From CAVQRC01 sp963715045 (GTDB lineage: Bacteria; Planctomycetota; Planctomycetia; Pirellulales; Lacipirellulaceae): a stretch of 64,000 nucleotides of DNA. The notes below the pieces were generated by a model. It ran no database searches, was not told where the DNA came from, and was given only the letters and a program-made list of their open reading frames with translations. Location: the NCBI GenBank assembly GCA_963715045.1, contig CAVQRC010000007.1:43462-107461 (forward strand). Direction: 5' to 3'. The translations under genes were made by a program, and so were the position numbers. Of this stretch, positions 29,408-40,744 are shown in pieces. Position 1 is the stretch's first letter. Each line of letters opens with the position of its first letter.

Positions 29408-32400
29408 TTACAGGCCCGGAAAGACTCCGCCGAGATGGGCGAGCAGGTACTCGTAATCGTCGGCATCGACGTCGCCGTCACCGTCGAGGTCACCGTCGGT
29501 ACCCAGTGCTGCGAAGAGCATCTGCAGGGCACGATCGTTTTCTGGTCCCAGGCTCGACGGCGGCAGAGCATTGGGATTGATGCCCCCGTTGAGTGTCGAC
29601 ACGAGCAGCATCCGCTTGGTCAAGCCCAGTGGCGTTAATCCAAGTTCCGTGAAATGGTAGTCCGTAGCGTCGTTGCCGGGCGTGATCGTGACTTGGATGC
29701 GGTCGTTGCTCACCGTCCCACCCAGTGAGCCGGCGTAGTCGTCGCCGTCAATGAAGAACGTCGGCTGCGACTGAGTGGTTTCGTAGTCGCCGGGACGCAA
29801 GTCTTCGAACAGATACGTGCCGTCCGCGGCGGTGGTCGTGGTCAAATCGATCGTGTTGCCGACGTCGTCGGTCCCGGTGAGTTGAATCGTAACTCCCGGC
29901 AAAGCGATTTCCCCCGGATCAAACACGCCATCGCGATTGGTGTCGACCCAGGAGCGGCCGCTGAGATCCGATGTCGGCACGACCTCGGTCGTTTCCACGA
30001 CCGTGTTATTCGCAGGATCGGTATCGTTTTCGTTGGCGGTCACCGCTGCCGAGTTACTGAGCGTCTGGGCAGTCGGCGGGGCGTCGACCTCGATCGTAAT
30101 GCTGGCCGTCTCATTGGGTCGCAGCGTGCCGATGCTCGCCGTCACGACTCCTCCTCCCGAACTCGTCGTGCCCTGGCTGGAGGAAACATTCTGCAGCGTG
30201 ACGCCGACCGGCAGACTGTCGGTGACCACGATGCCGGTCGCCGTCGAGACGCCGAGGTTGATCACGTCGACCGTATACGTGAACCGTCCCAGAACCGGGG
30301 TCGGATCGATGTCGTCGCGCTTGGCAATGGACAGGTCGATCGCGGGAGCCGTTGTCGTCACGACAGCCGGGTCGTTGTCGGTTTCGCTGCGTCCTCCCGG
30401 TCCCGCCAACGAGTCCCACCCCAGATCGCCCGCATTGTTGATTGCCACGCCCGCTCCCAGGTCGGGATTGATCAAAGCATCGAACTCGATCGTGGCCGAC
30501 TCGCCGAGCGCCAACGTCGAGAGGGTCACCGCGACGCTGCTGTCGCCGACGCCGTTGCCGACGCTCACCGTGCCCCTGTCCGCCGTCACCGACCCCACCA
30601 CGAGCGTGAGGTTCGCATCACTCAGATCGTCGCTGATCGTGAGATCGAACGCATCGGCCGTCGAGGTCCCGTCGTGGTTGACGACGAGCGTGTAGTGGAC
30701 CGTCGTCCCGGCCGGGCCCGTGGCGATGCTGCTCTGTTTGTCGATCAACAACACCGGTTCGACGACGTCGAGTTCTGCCGCGACGCCAACCTGATTCGTG
30801 CCGTAGTCGATCGTGGCTTCGTTGCGGAGAACCTGGCCATTAAAGTTGTCGAGGGCGTCGACAAGCCTGGCGGTCAACACGACATCGATCGCGTCGTCGC
30901 TGGTCACCAAACCATCCGGTGAGTTCACGACCGTGCCAAAATCGAGCGTGACCCGGTCGTCGAGCATGTCGCTGTCGGTGTCGGCTCGCATCTCTGTCGG
31001 AAACCCATTCGGAATTGCCAGATTGTCTCCGATCGCCGAGACCGTGACGTCGACGATTTCAAGAGTTCCCGCTGTGGTCGGAAGCTGATCGCTGATGACC
31101 AGGGACGTCGTGCCCTCGGGCAGCACGGCGGTAATCGTGAACGTAACGAGTTCCCCGACGGCCAGGTCTTCGCGGTCGGGATCGTACTGCGTGGCCGTTG
31201 TGGAAGACTCCGACGTGCCTGTGACAGTCTTGGCAGCGGTCGGAACATCGGTGGCCACGACGCCTGCATCCTGAACGGCATGATCGTTGGCACTCCCGCC
31301 CGGCTCGCTCGGATCGCCGGTCCGTTCCGTCGAAATGGAATTCGGACCCTGTGGATTCGTCACGTCGCCTGGCAGGCTCGACCAGACAAGTGTGGCGTTG
31401 TTCGACAGCAGTGTGTTGGGCGGCGCGGAGTTCTGTACGCGTGCCTGGAAAGTGATCTCCGCGGTTGCGCCGAGGGGAAACTCGCTCCAGGTGATGTCAA
31501 GATTGCCGCCCGCGTCACTGGTCGCCGACAGCAGGGCACCGCCGCTGGATACTACATTGACGGATCCCGGCTCGTATTGCAGGTGATTGAAGATGTCATC
31601 GATAAGATTCTCAAGACGGACGTCCATTGCGGCGGCATCGCTCCCCGCAGCATGGGCGATGTTCAGCGTGAATGTCACGACATCACCTGCATCCGCGGTG
31701 GCCGGCGATGCATCGCTCACGCTGATCGTCAGTTCCGGCTCGACCACCGTGACATCCTCTCCGTCGTCGGTGAGTGTGCCGTTGGACCAGTCGAACCGGG
31801 CCCCGTTGTCGAACCCGTCGCCGCGACCGATCGCCGCGTCGTTGAGTACACTCGCTCGGTAGCGGACCGTGATCGCCTCGTCGACGTTGCTGTCGGTGTC
31901 GCTGTTGGTGATGGTCCCGAAGTCGAATGCGATCGTACTGCCGTCGGCCGCGACCACCGCACCGGCGGCGACGGCGTTGAAGCTGCCGATGCTCGTCGCC
32001 AGACCAGCCGAGGCGGTGATCGAGACGACATCGACGATCGCCAGCCCGGCGTCCGGCGTATCGACCAGAGTCGCTGTCGAGAGCGTCCCTTGAGGCACCG
32101 TCAAGACCGCTTCGTAGGTGATCAATTCCCCGATCGCGACGTCGAATCCGGTTGTGTGGACCTGATTCGTTGAAAAGATGCGTTTGGTGAAGAGGGGGCT
32201 GTCGACCGTGACGCTGTCGTTGCTGGCCGCTGCGTAATCGTTGGCCGCGGCCCCCGGATCGTCCGGGTCGCCGGTCCGCTCGGTCGATAGCGGATTCGGG
32301 CCCTGGGCTGTCGTGACATCGCCGACCAGGCTGCTCCACACCAGGTCGGCCCTGTTCTGAATCACGTCGTCCGGCTCCACGCCTGCATCAAGCGTGACGT

Positions 32401-35400
32401 CGAACTGGATCTGCGACGTGTCTATAAGATCGAACGCATTCCAGGTAGCGGTGATCGTTCCGCCAGCCTCTCCGATCGTGGTTGGAGCGAGTCCAGCCGT
32501 CGAACTCAAGTTCCCGGCAAACGTCATCCCCGTTGGCAGCACGTCGGTCACCGCGACGTCGAACGCATCGGCATCGCTGTTTCCGCTGTGGGCCACATCG
32601 AGCGTCACGGTAAACGTGTCGGCCGCCTGGCCGGTCGCCGGAGAAACTCCCTTGGAAATGGTCAACTCGGGCTCGGCCACTGCGAGGTCGGGCGCGGTCG
32701 TTGAGATCAGGCCGGCGGTCCCCCAGGTGAAAGCGGCATCGTTGTCGAGCGGATCGCCCCGTTCAAGGGAGGGGTCGTTCAAGACGACCGCTCGGTACAC
32801 GATCGTGATCGTCTCGTCCACGTTGCTGTCTGTGTCGCTGTTGGTCAGCGTTCCGAAGTCGAAGGTCACCGAGTCGCCGTTGGCCCCGACCACCGCAGTG
32901 GTCGCCACGTCGGCGAACGTGCCGATGCTCGTGGTCAGGCCCGCCGTTGCAGTGACGCTGACGACGTCGACGATCGACAACCCGGCGTCGGGTGTGTCCT
33001 GCAGCTGAGACGTCGCGAGGGTCCCCTGCGGAATCGTGAGCTCGACCTGATAAGTGGCGATTTCGCCAATCGCCACGTTGGTCCCCGTCGTGTGGGGCTG
33101 GTTCGTGGTGGGCACCGTCTTGACGATCGTCGGCGTGGTCACGTCGATCGAATCGCTGCCGGTGTCCGTGTAATCGTTGGCAGATCCCACCGGGATCGCC
33201 ACTGTCGCCCGTTCGTTCGGTGGAGCGGGAATCGGTCGACTGGGCCGTCGTGACGTCTCCCGGAAGGCTGGTCCAGGTGGCCACGGCGTTGTTGCCGATC
33301 GTGGAGCCGGGTTCCACATCCGCATCGAGTCGCACGTCGAACTGGATCTGCGAAGTCTGGCCGTCAGCGAACGTGTTGTAGGTGGCGGTCACCACACCGG
33401 CCGCTTCGCCCAGCGTGGAGGGAACCAGTCCGTCGGTATTCGACAGCCCGCCGACGAAACTGAAGCCGGTGGGTAGATCGTCGGTAATGGTCACATCGAA
33501 CGCATCGGCGTTACTCGGATTAGTGTGGGTGATATCGAGCGTGACGGTGAACGTATCGCTCGCCTGGCCGGACGCGGGCGAGATGCTCTTGACGACGTTG
33601 AGTGTCGGTTCCACGATCGTCACCTGCGGCGCACTGGCTGCGTCCGCCCCGCCCGTCCACGTGGCCGTGGCCAGGTTATCGAGGTTCGTGTTCCGCCCGT
33701 TCCCGCCGCTGTTGAGCACGACAGCGCGATACTCGATCGCGATCGTCTCGGGCGAACCGTTGTCGGTATCCGAATTGGTAACCGTGCCGAAGTCGAGTGA
33801 CAGAGAGTCTCCGTTGGCGGCCAGGACTGCGTTCGCCTGAACGTCGGCGAATGTCCCCTGGCTGGTCGCCAATCCCGGGGAGGCCGTCACGCCCAGGAGG
33901 TCAACGACCGACAGTCCACTGTCGGGAATGTCGGTCCAGAGCAACGTATTCGTCACGCCCTCCGGAACCGTGATCGTGGACGTGTAGGTGATGATCTCGC
34001 CGATCGCCACGTTCGCGCCTGTGGTCGAAGGTTCACTCGAACCATCCAGCGACTTGGCTACGGCAAGCGGCGCCGTGGATGCGCTCGCGTCGTCCGAGAT
34101 GTCCTCGGCGGTGAAGTCGGGGCCCCCTTCGGCACCCGCATATCGGAACAGAGTCGCCGTATTGGTGATCTGCGAATTTGGCTCCACGGTCGACACGAGT
34201 TCCAGGTCGTACGTGATGACCAGAATGTTGCGCCCGTTCGTCGGATCGAATTGGTCAAGTGCTCCGGCGTCGGTTCCGTCACCCGTATCGGGCGTGGGGC
34301 CGGGATCGACGATCTCGATCCCGCCGGCCACGTCGAACAGTCCGCTGCCGATGTCGCTGGTCATGAAACTGGCCCCGGTACCGTCCGTTACGGAAAGATT
34401 CAGGCCGCCGGCCGGAATCGTGAACCCGGTCGGCAGCGTGTCGCGGAGCTGTAGATCGAATGCTCCCGCCCGACTCCCACCGGTGTTTTCGACGAGGATG
34501 GCGAACGTGACGAGGTCGCCGGCGTCGAGGTCGTCGAGGTCGCTGTCGATCGGCGCGGCGGTCAGATTGGTTGAATGGATCGTGGCCAAGCCGCGGTAGC
34601 CGGCCGAGCCAGGGGGAGTAAAGGTGACCGGTCCGACGGTCGCTGGTGAGAACTCAGCGTTCGGATTGTCGGTCGCGACCACTCCCTTGGTGATCGAGAG
34701 AGCAGGCTCTCCCAGCAGGATCTGCACGATCGCATCGTCGCTGAATCCGGTCGCGTTCGTAGTTTCTTGATTGCGGCGAGCCTGGTTGGTGAGAAACAAC
34801 CCGTCGGCGAATGGATCGTCGCTCGCCGTGACGGTGAACAGGATGTCGATCTTGCTGGCCGGGGCGCTGACCGCGTCGAAATCGCCGTACGTGAATGTCA
34901 GTGAATTGGCCGTGGCGTCGGACGTCAGAGCGGGCGGCGAACCGTACAGCGCGCGAAACGTCTCGGTCGGCCCGAACTTGGCGGATCCGGCGGGCGGAAT
35001 GGCATTGTCGATCGTGTCGATGAAGCTGCCGATCTCCGCTGCGTCGAAGATCGGCAACGGAAGGTAATCTTCGATTACGAGGTCTTCCACATCCGAAGTT
35101 GGCAGGTCGAGTTCAAGACGATACGTGATGGTATCGCCGGGAGACAGCGAGAGCGGATCCGGAAGCATCGTGGTGTCATTGAGGGCGTAGATACTCTTGG
35201 AGAACGTGCCGCCGACGATGGAGTACGAGGCACTGCTGCCGTCGACTTCGGACTCGCCTGTTGCTGTGAGATCCGTATGTGAGAGCACCTCGCCCGTGAT
35301 CGAAATGCTGTTGTCGAGCGTGTCCCCTTCGTCGACCGAGGGGTCGGTGGAGGGAAAATCGTCAGTGAAGTCTTCCTGGACCACCGCTCGAAACACAATC

Positions 35401-37025
35401 GTTCCGGTCGTCGCCCCGGCATTGAAACCGCCCACGCTCGGGTCGCCGCCACCGGTGCCCATATCGGGGAGAAGGCCTCCGAGGAGCCGGCTGTCGGCTC
35501 CCTGGTCGACGAGTTCGTCCGACAGGCGAAAGATGATCTCCTGGCTTCCGTCGATTGGCCCTACTTCGGGGCTCCCGCCGGTAAAGTGATCGATCACCGT
35601 AAAATTGTCAGCGTCAAAGCTGCCGCTGACGGTCGTACCGTGCTCGGTAACGCTCATCGTCGGCGTGTAGAGCGCGTCGAATCGATGACCGTCCGCGAGA
35701 ACGTCGGTCAGCACAATGTTGTCGAACCCGAAAAAGTCGGACACCTGGAAGTCAATCGTGAACTCGACCGTGTCGCCCGGACTGTATCCGTTGGCCAGCG
35801 GATCGGTCCGCAAGGCGACCGACTTCTGCGTGGCGATCGACTTGGGTGTGAGCGTGTGCTCGGGGCCAGGCGAGGACGCCGTCGCGTTATCAACTCCGGA
35901 GGGATCATCCGGGTCGCTCGGAGTCCAGTCGCCGACGGCTGCGGCATGATTCGGGCTGGTCCCGTCATCGCCGGTGGTCGGGGACAGGACCGTCTGGTTG
36001 TCGGCATCTCGAAAGGGAACATGAAATGTGAAAACTACGGATGCGTCCGAACCGCCGGGGCCGCCCGTGACCGCAGGAATCGTGACCACCAGCTCATTGT
36101 CGGGTGCGTTGGCCGGAGTCGTCGGAAGTGTCGTCGTGGTGCCGGCAGGCGTGATCAGGTCGACGCTGTCCAGGACGACGTTGTTGGGGAGCAGATCGGT
36201 GATGTCGAGGTTGTCGATCTGCTGTCCACTCGCGACGTCGACATCGATGCGATACTGGCGGGGGAAATTCGGACCGGTCGCAGTTTCGTTCTCGGGGCCA
36301 AGATAAGTCTTGCTGAGTTCGATCAGAATCGGCTCGACGGACAGGGATGGCGTCCACGTCGTCGCATCGCTCGCCACGTCGCTGACGAGGCTCGGGTCGC
36401 TCGCCGGGTTTTCGAGCGCGTCGCTGCCGTATTGGAAACCGGCCCGTGCCTGGATGTCCAGCGATTGCTGCAGGTCGGCATCGGCCGACATCAACAAGTC
36501 GATCGTGACTGCGGCCGCCGGCTGACTCGGCGTGAAGGAACCGAACGGGAGCTGGATCGTAACGAGCTGATCGCCCGCGATCCCCGTGACTGGCAAGGGA
36601 ACGCCCATGCTGTCGACCGCGTACGGATGGTCGACCGTGCCGGTCCCCCCGCCGTCGTCCGGAAAATTCAGAATCGTGGTCGTGATTGGTACACCCAGGT
36701 ATTCGGCGTCGGATGTCACCGAGATCCCATCCGCGTCCACGCCGCCGACGCCGTCGTTTCCATTCACCGGGATGTACAAATCGAGGAACGGACCGTAACC
36801 CGCGTCGCTGGCATCGAGGTTGTCGAACGAAGCCGTGAGCTGAAAGGGCTCGCCGAGAAATACCTCGGCTGGTCCACTCAACGACACGCCCGGCTGCGCG
36901 GCAAGCAACCGACGCGATTCAAGGCCCTCGAAACGAAGTTGCCGCGATCCCCGTTCACGTGCCGAGCGGCTGGCTCCCCGAGACGCGGTGAGCGAGTTCT
37001 TCGGATTGGTTCTTAGTACTTCCAC
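29408..37025 (-). CDS. giant LEPR-XLL surface protein with DUF11-like repeats, SdrD-B domain and dockerin end (one frameshift)
   Basis: About 2,540 residues. The N-terminus has RQLRFEGLESRRLLAAQPG, the LEPR-XLL-type planctomycete surface signal. The body is a long series of immunoglobulin-like/DUF11 and isopeptide-fimbrial repeats. The cores recur as TERTGDPDDPGAAANDY, VAIGEIxTYxVxLTxPQGTL and DTPDAGLxIVDVVSVTAxAG. Near the end DLSGRSWVDTNRDGVFDPGE and TTAADGTYLFEDLRPGDYET form an SdrD-B/Cna-B domain. The last 60 residues include DLDGDGDVDADDYEYLLAHL, a single dockerin-like calcium loop. One frame change near 33195 joins the two long frames inside a repeat. The GTG start at 37025 overlaps the BBP7 stop by 13 bp, so they are cotranscribed. 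It is probably an adhesin or cell-wall-like structural protein. Confidence 0.82.
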
Positions 37026-38281
37026 AGAATCCCCGCGTTGAGTCCGTGCACGAGTTCCCCCTCCGAGCGAAAACCGAATGCAGGTCCGCTGCTGTTGTTG
37101 ACGAGGGCGGGTGGCAGGAGGTTGGGATCGATGTTGGTATCAATCTGCTGCGGGCCGCGTACCACGTCATTGAGATAGAAGATGCTGTATCCGAGCTGCA
37201 GCCACGTCGACTGGCGGAGTTGCCGCCGGAGGACGACCTCGAGTTGGGGCACCCAGGCGAATCGGGTTCGCTCGTGCCGCCCGCTGTTCGAGGCGAGCGC
37301 GAGAAAGCCGCCCTGGTCGGTTGCCAGCGGTTCGCCGTCAACGCTGATTTCCGTCCGCCCATAGATCGTGACCTCTTGCCGTACGAACCCGACCGCGACG
37401 CTGCCCCGCGTTTCCAGCCGCCACTCCTCGCCGCGGTGCGTCACGCTCACTCCCAGCGGCACCAGGTGGTAGTCGTTCTCCGCCCGAAAGTGATCCTCGA
37501 TGCGAAACTCGGTTCCCGGAGCGATGAGCCCCGCCGGTACGGGAGCGACCCGTTCGTAGACATCGAGACTGTCTTCATATCGCCAATACCGATATCCGAA
37601 GAATCCTTCGACCCACCGCCTGCCATCGTCCTGCAAGCAGACGAACAGCAACGGATCAAAGCCGAACATTCTTCGGCGGTAGTCGCTTCGCAACGACCCG
37701 TCCGCAACGCCTGCCAGGGATATCACCTGCGCATCGGGCTGACCGGTCGCCGTGTTGTAAAAAGGCCGAGCGAGGATCGGATCGCCGTCCACGGAAGCGC
37801 CGCGCCACGAATCGCTTCCATCGAAGAGAAACCAGCCGCTGAATTCGAACCGCGAGAACCGCGAAGCATCGAGGTACCGTCCGAAGCGAAACCGCAGGCC
37901 GGACTGTCCGAAGTCGCCGACGTTTTCTCCGCCAATGACAATGTCGGTCGTCGCCGCGTCGATCCGGCCGATGTCCGTCAGGGGCGTGGAGGTGGAATTC
38001 GCTGTCAGCACCGGTGGCAGATGAGTGCCTTCGAAGTCCCAGAAAAGATAGTCCATCTCGAAGTAAATCGCCGTCGTGCGAAGGCCGCGGCGACTGGAGG
38101 GTGACGTCGTGAAGGTGAATTCACGCTCTTCTTCGCCGGCGGAAGCATCAGCTCCTTCGACGGTCGGCACGACGCCGCTGCTGGCATCCGAGTCTGAATC
38201 GTCTGCCCGCGTGGGACTCGCGAACAGCACGATGCAGCCTGTGATTAGAACGCGGAGTCTTCCCGCAGAGAAAAAACGCAT
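37013..38281 (-). CDS. BBP7-family outer-membrane beta-barrel protein
   Basis: An intact protein of 422 residues with signal sequence MRFFSAGRLRVLITGCIVLF ending at ADD. The mature part starts with TTAIYFEMDYLFWDFEGTHL and continues with LRFRFGRYLDASRFSRFEFS, VEGFFGYRYWRYEDSLDVYE, FGFDPLLFVCLQDDGRRWV and AFGFRSEGELVHGLNAGILW, ending in an aromatic residue. These alternating amphipathic strands match BBP7 (formerly DUF1551), which is largely confined to planctomycetes. It overlaps the start of the giant surface-protein gene, suggesting a barrel that exports or anchors that protein. That pairing is inference. Confidence 0.85.
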   Translation of the reverse strand: MRFFSAGRLRVLITGCIVLFASPTRADDSDSDASSGVVPTVEGADASAGEEEREFTFTTSPSSRRGLRTTAIYFEMDYLFWDFEGTHLPPVLTANSTSTPLTDIGRIDAATTDIVIGGENVGDFGQSGLRFRFGRYLDASRFSRFEFSGWFLFDGSDSWRGASVDGDPILARPFYNTATGQPDAQVISLAGVADGSLRSDYRRRMFGFDPLLFVCLQDDGRRWVEGFFGYRYWRYEDSLDVYERVAPVPAGLIAPGTEFRIEDHFRAENDYHLVPLGVSVTHRGEEWRLETRGSVAVGFVRQEVTIYGRTEISVDGEPLATDQGGFLALASNSGRHERTRFAWVPQLEVVLRRQLRQSTWLQLGYSIFYLNDVVRGPQQIDTNIDPNLLPPALVNNSSGPAFGFRSEGELVHGLNAGILWKY

Positions 38282-38458
38282 GTTGTTGCCGGAACCGACA
38301 GGATCAAGGATCGCCTGGGCGACTTTAAGAAGAGGGCGGCGATCCTAGTGAGAGGCCACGCGGCAGGCAAGTCCGAATTCGAGTTGCCGAAGCGGCGGGC
38401 GCAGCAACCACGCCGAGAAGTTTCCGGGGCCGAGTGGGTACGACCCGGGCAGTGCGTT

Positions 38459-38477
38459 AAATACCCCTGGGGTATTT
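38459..38477. promoter_or_regulatory. perfect palindrome AAATACCCCTGGGGTATTT
   Basis: A 19-base perfect inverted repeat around a central T lies in the gap between the divergent BBP7 and PilZ genes. The TACCCC...GGGGTA core resembles operators of the CsoR/RcnR/FrmR repressor family. A T run follows it, so a terminator is an alternative. Confidence 0.65.
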
Positions 38478-38518
38478 TTGGGGGAATAGGCACACTGCCA
38501 CATTGCCTAAACAACCAA

Positions 38519-38537
38519 AAAGACCCCAGGGGTCTTT
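38519..38537. promoter_or_regulatory. perfect palindrome AAAGACCCCAGGGGTCTTT
   Basis: A second 19-base perfect inverted repeat, with its centre exactly 60 bp from that of the first. It shares the CCCC/GGGG half-sites but has GA/TC where the first has TA. T and A tracts flank it, so it could also act as an intrinsic terminator in either direction. Confidence 0.65.
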
Positions 38538-38637
38538 AATGGGTCAGGTATCCGGCCCGGCGGTGCGGATACAAAAAGGGGGAAAGGAAATCCGTGTTGT
38601 GTGGTCGGCTCGCCCCCGCGCGTGGACTCCGTGAGGT

Positions 38638-39030
38638 ATGTTTGCAAAGAAGCTCTTTCGTCGTGTGATTGGGAAGGGGGGCCGTCTCATGTCTCATCAC
38701 GACTACACTACCGGTGACGAACTGCGGCGTGCGACGCGATTCGTTGAGGAACGCGGCGCTGATGCTGCGGTGATCCTCACGCCGGACGGGGAATTGCTGG
38801 TCGACGTACACGACGAATCACTGGGCGGCCTGGGGTTGTACCTCGCGGACTCCGAGTACTTCGTGGTTGGCCGGGAGGTCGACATTATCTACGCGGGAGC
38901 CATGTTTCGGGCCCGCGTACGGCATGTAGAGCCGCAGGAAGACGGGGGATACATCGCAGGATTCGAGTGCGCACGTGTCGCGGTGTGCCTGGATGAGGCA
39001 GGCGGTACACGCATCGCGGCCCGAAGATGA
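38638..39030 (+). CDS. PilZ-domain-like protein
   Basis: An intact protein of 130 residues, starting at an ATG with a purine-rich leader (GTGAGGT). After a basic start it has ELRRATRFVEERGADAAVIL, then DVHDESLGGLGLYL, with the D.S.GG block of PilZ domains, then VGREVDIIYAGAMFRARVRH and EDGGYIAGFE. The R(x)nR arginines expected for c-di-GMP binding would be in the LRRATRF segment, which fits only loosely. A role as a c-di-GMP receptor is likely but not certain. It is divergent from BBP7 across the paired palindromes. Confidence 0.65.
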   Translation: MFAKKLFRRVIGKGGRLMSHHDYTTGDELRRATRFVEERGADAAVILTPDGELLVDVHDESLGGLGLYLADSEYFVVGREVDIIYAGAMFRARVRHVEPQEDGGYIAGFECARVAVCLDEAGGTRIAARR

Positions 39031-39100
39031 ACCAACGTGTTTCCGAAAACCTGCCACCACCATTTCTGAGCAGATCTGGGACCTGCGTTCTGACTACCCT

Positions 39101-39149
39101 CATGAATTCCACAGAGTGCGCAGAGTTCTCTGCTCGGTGTCCTCGGTGA
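39101..39149. repeat. direct repeat, copy 1 (CACAGAGTTCTCTG type)
   Basis: CATGAATTCCACAGAGTGCG and the following bases up to GTGTCCTC are repeated at 39176-39224 with two or three mismatches. The period is 75 bp. Inside is a short palindromic CAGAG/CTCTG. Confidence 0.8.
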
Positions 39150-39175
39150 CTTCTGAGGCCCACCCATCTGCTCCT

Positions 39176-39224
39176 CATGAATTCCACAGAGTGCACAGAG
39201 TTCTCTGCTCGGTGTCCTCTGTGA
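39176..39224. repeat. direct repeat, copy 2
   Basis: Second copy of the ~49-bp unit starting CATGAATTCCACAGAGTGCA. It is followed by TGTGAACTCTGTGG, which extends the palindromic character. Confidence 0.8.
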
Positions 39225-39433
39225 ACTCTGTGGCTCTCCTGGCTGCCCAACCCTCGTTTCCTGCCGTAGGGGGCCTGAAACGGGATCTCAAAAAAGGCTC
39301 TCGAACCTCGAACCAGTCCAGCGGTCAGTTCGGCGACTCTTCTTGATGGTCTCTTGGATCTCTGTGGCTTTCCAAGCACTAGGGGAACGCATCACGCCCG
39401 CCAGTATGCTTTTCGCCTGAACTGCCGATCGCG

Positions 39434-39619
39434 ATGCCGGCATTGGGGTCCGTCACGTCAAACTCCCGATTGCCGTTGGCGTTTGAGCCAGCCAACTCAG
39501 CAGCTGACGAGTCGAGTGCCGACATTTCAGCCGATGGTCTGATGTTGGTGTTCTCTTCAAATCGCCCTGGCGGATATGGTAACGAGCATCGTGGCTACAA
39601 AGAACAAAGTTACTTGTAG
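39434..39619 (+). pseudogene. orphan WD40-like (PD40) beta-propeller blade
   Basis: A frame of 61 residues contains SSADISADGLMLVFSSNRPG followed by GYGNEH. This is the consensus of a single PD40/TolB-type blade (.P.iSpDGltLyFsSnRpGG). There is no signal peptide and no second blade, so it is a fragment of a larger gene. Confidence 0.55.
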
Positions 39620-39689
39620 GTTCCTCTAGAATGTGCAAACTCAAGACTTCTCTCTGGTCGTGGATATCCAGTGAGTTACGTACTGTTTC

Positions 39690-40688
39690 ATGTCGAGAAT
39701 CATGACGACGAAAGAACGTGAAGCGTTTACTCTGGTAGAGCTCCTGGTCGTGATCGCCATCATTGGCATTCTCGTGGCGCTGCTCCTGCCCGCCGTCCAG
39801 GCCGCTCGAGAAGCCGCGCGGCGGACCCAGTGCGTGAACAAATTGAAGCAGCTCTCACTGGCAGTCGTGAACCATGATGCGGCTTTGGGCTTCCTGCCCA
39901 GCGGTGGATGGGGCTGGCGGTGGGTCGGCGACCCGGATCGCGGATTCGGAAAAGGGCAGCCAGGCGGATGGACGTACGCCGTGTTGCCGTATCTGGAGGA
40001 GGAGACGATCTGGTCCATGGGGAGCGCCGTGACCGACTTCGCGGCCAAGAAGGAATTGCTTTCGCAGATGAACGCCCTGCAGCCCGAAGCGTTCATTTGC
40101 CCGACGCGGCGTGAAGTGCGTCCGACAGGTGTGAAAACCCATTGGGCACCGAACAATTGCAATTTCATCGCCCTCTCGGGAAAGAGTGACTATGCCATCT
40201 GCGTCGGCGACGCGTTTGACTCGGACGACTTTTCCGGACCTCCGAGCTACGCGAGTGTCGACGATAGTCGTTTCAGATGGCCGAATGTGGACCGTTACAA
40301 TGGCGTCTGCAACATGCAGAGCGAGATCCGCCTCGGGCAGATCCTGGACGGTACCTCCAACACGTACCTGGTCGGTGACAAATACTTGCGCCCCGAGAGC
40401 TACGACGGCGTTGGCTCGATCGGCTCTCCGACCTACGACACGGGCGATAACGAAACGCTGTTCACGGGTTTCAACCGCGACTTTCAACGATCCTCACGTT
40501 TCAAACCGCTGCAGGACCGGCCCGGGCCCGTGTTGCCGTACAGCTTTGGCAGCGACCATTCCGGCGCGTTCAACATGTCGATGTGCGATGGTTCCGTCAG
40601 GAGCATCAGTTACGACATCGACCTCGAGACGCATCGGTTTCTGGGTGTGCGAGACGATGGTAATGTCGTATCGGACGGTGGGCCGTGA
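39690..40688 (+). CDS. DUF1559 prepilin-like protein
   Basis: An intact protein of 332 residues. MSRIMTTKEREAFTLVELLV continues into VIAIIGILVALLLPAVQAAR and EAARRTQCVNKLKQLSLAV, the type IV pilin-like leader and helix of planctomycete DUF1559 proteins. The processing site is A^FTLVE. The end has FGSDHSGAFNMSMCDGSVRS, the other signature (H.GG.N....DGSVR). It is probably a pseudopilin-like surface or secretion protein. The next gene starts within a few bases of its stop, so the two form a unit. Confidence 0.92.
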   Translation: MSRIMTTKEREAFTLVELLVVIAIIGILVALLLPAVQAAREAARRTQCVNKLKQLSLAVVNHDAALGFLPSGGWGWRWVGDPDRGFGKGQPGGWTYAVLPYLEEETIWSMGSAVTDFAAKKELLSQMNALQPEAFICPTRREVRPTGVKTHWAPNNCNFIALSGKSDYAICVGDAFDSDDFSGPPSYASVDDSRFRWPNVDRYNGVCNMQSEIRLGQILDGTSNTYLVGDKYLRPESYDGVGSIGSPTYDTGDNETLFTGFNRDFQRSSRFKPLQDRPGPVLPYSFGSDHSGAFNMSMCDGSVRSISYDIDLETHRFLGVRDDGNVVSDGGP

Positions 40689-40744
40689 ATGAGTTCGGCG
40701 TCTTTCCCACTCACGCGTTCCAGGACCCGAGCGAGCCAGGTCGC

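Noticed and set aside
35586..37016. Long open frame opposite the giant surface gene, and similar plus-strand frames at 29.9-34.6 kb
   Set aside because: They are antisense shadows of GC-rich repeat DNA with no recognisable motifs; the minus-strand frame has signal, repeats and dockerin.
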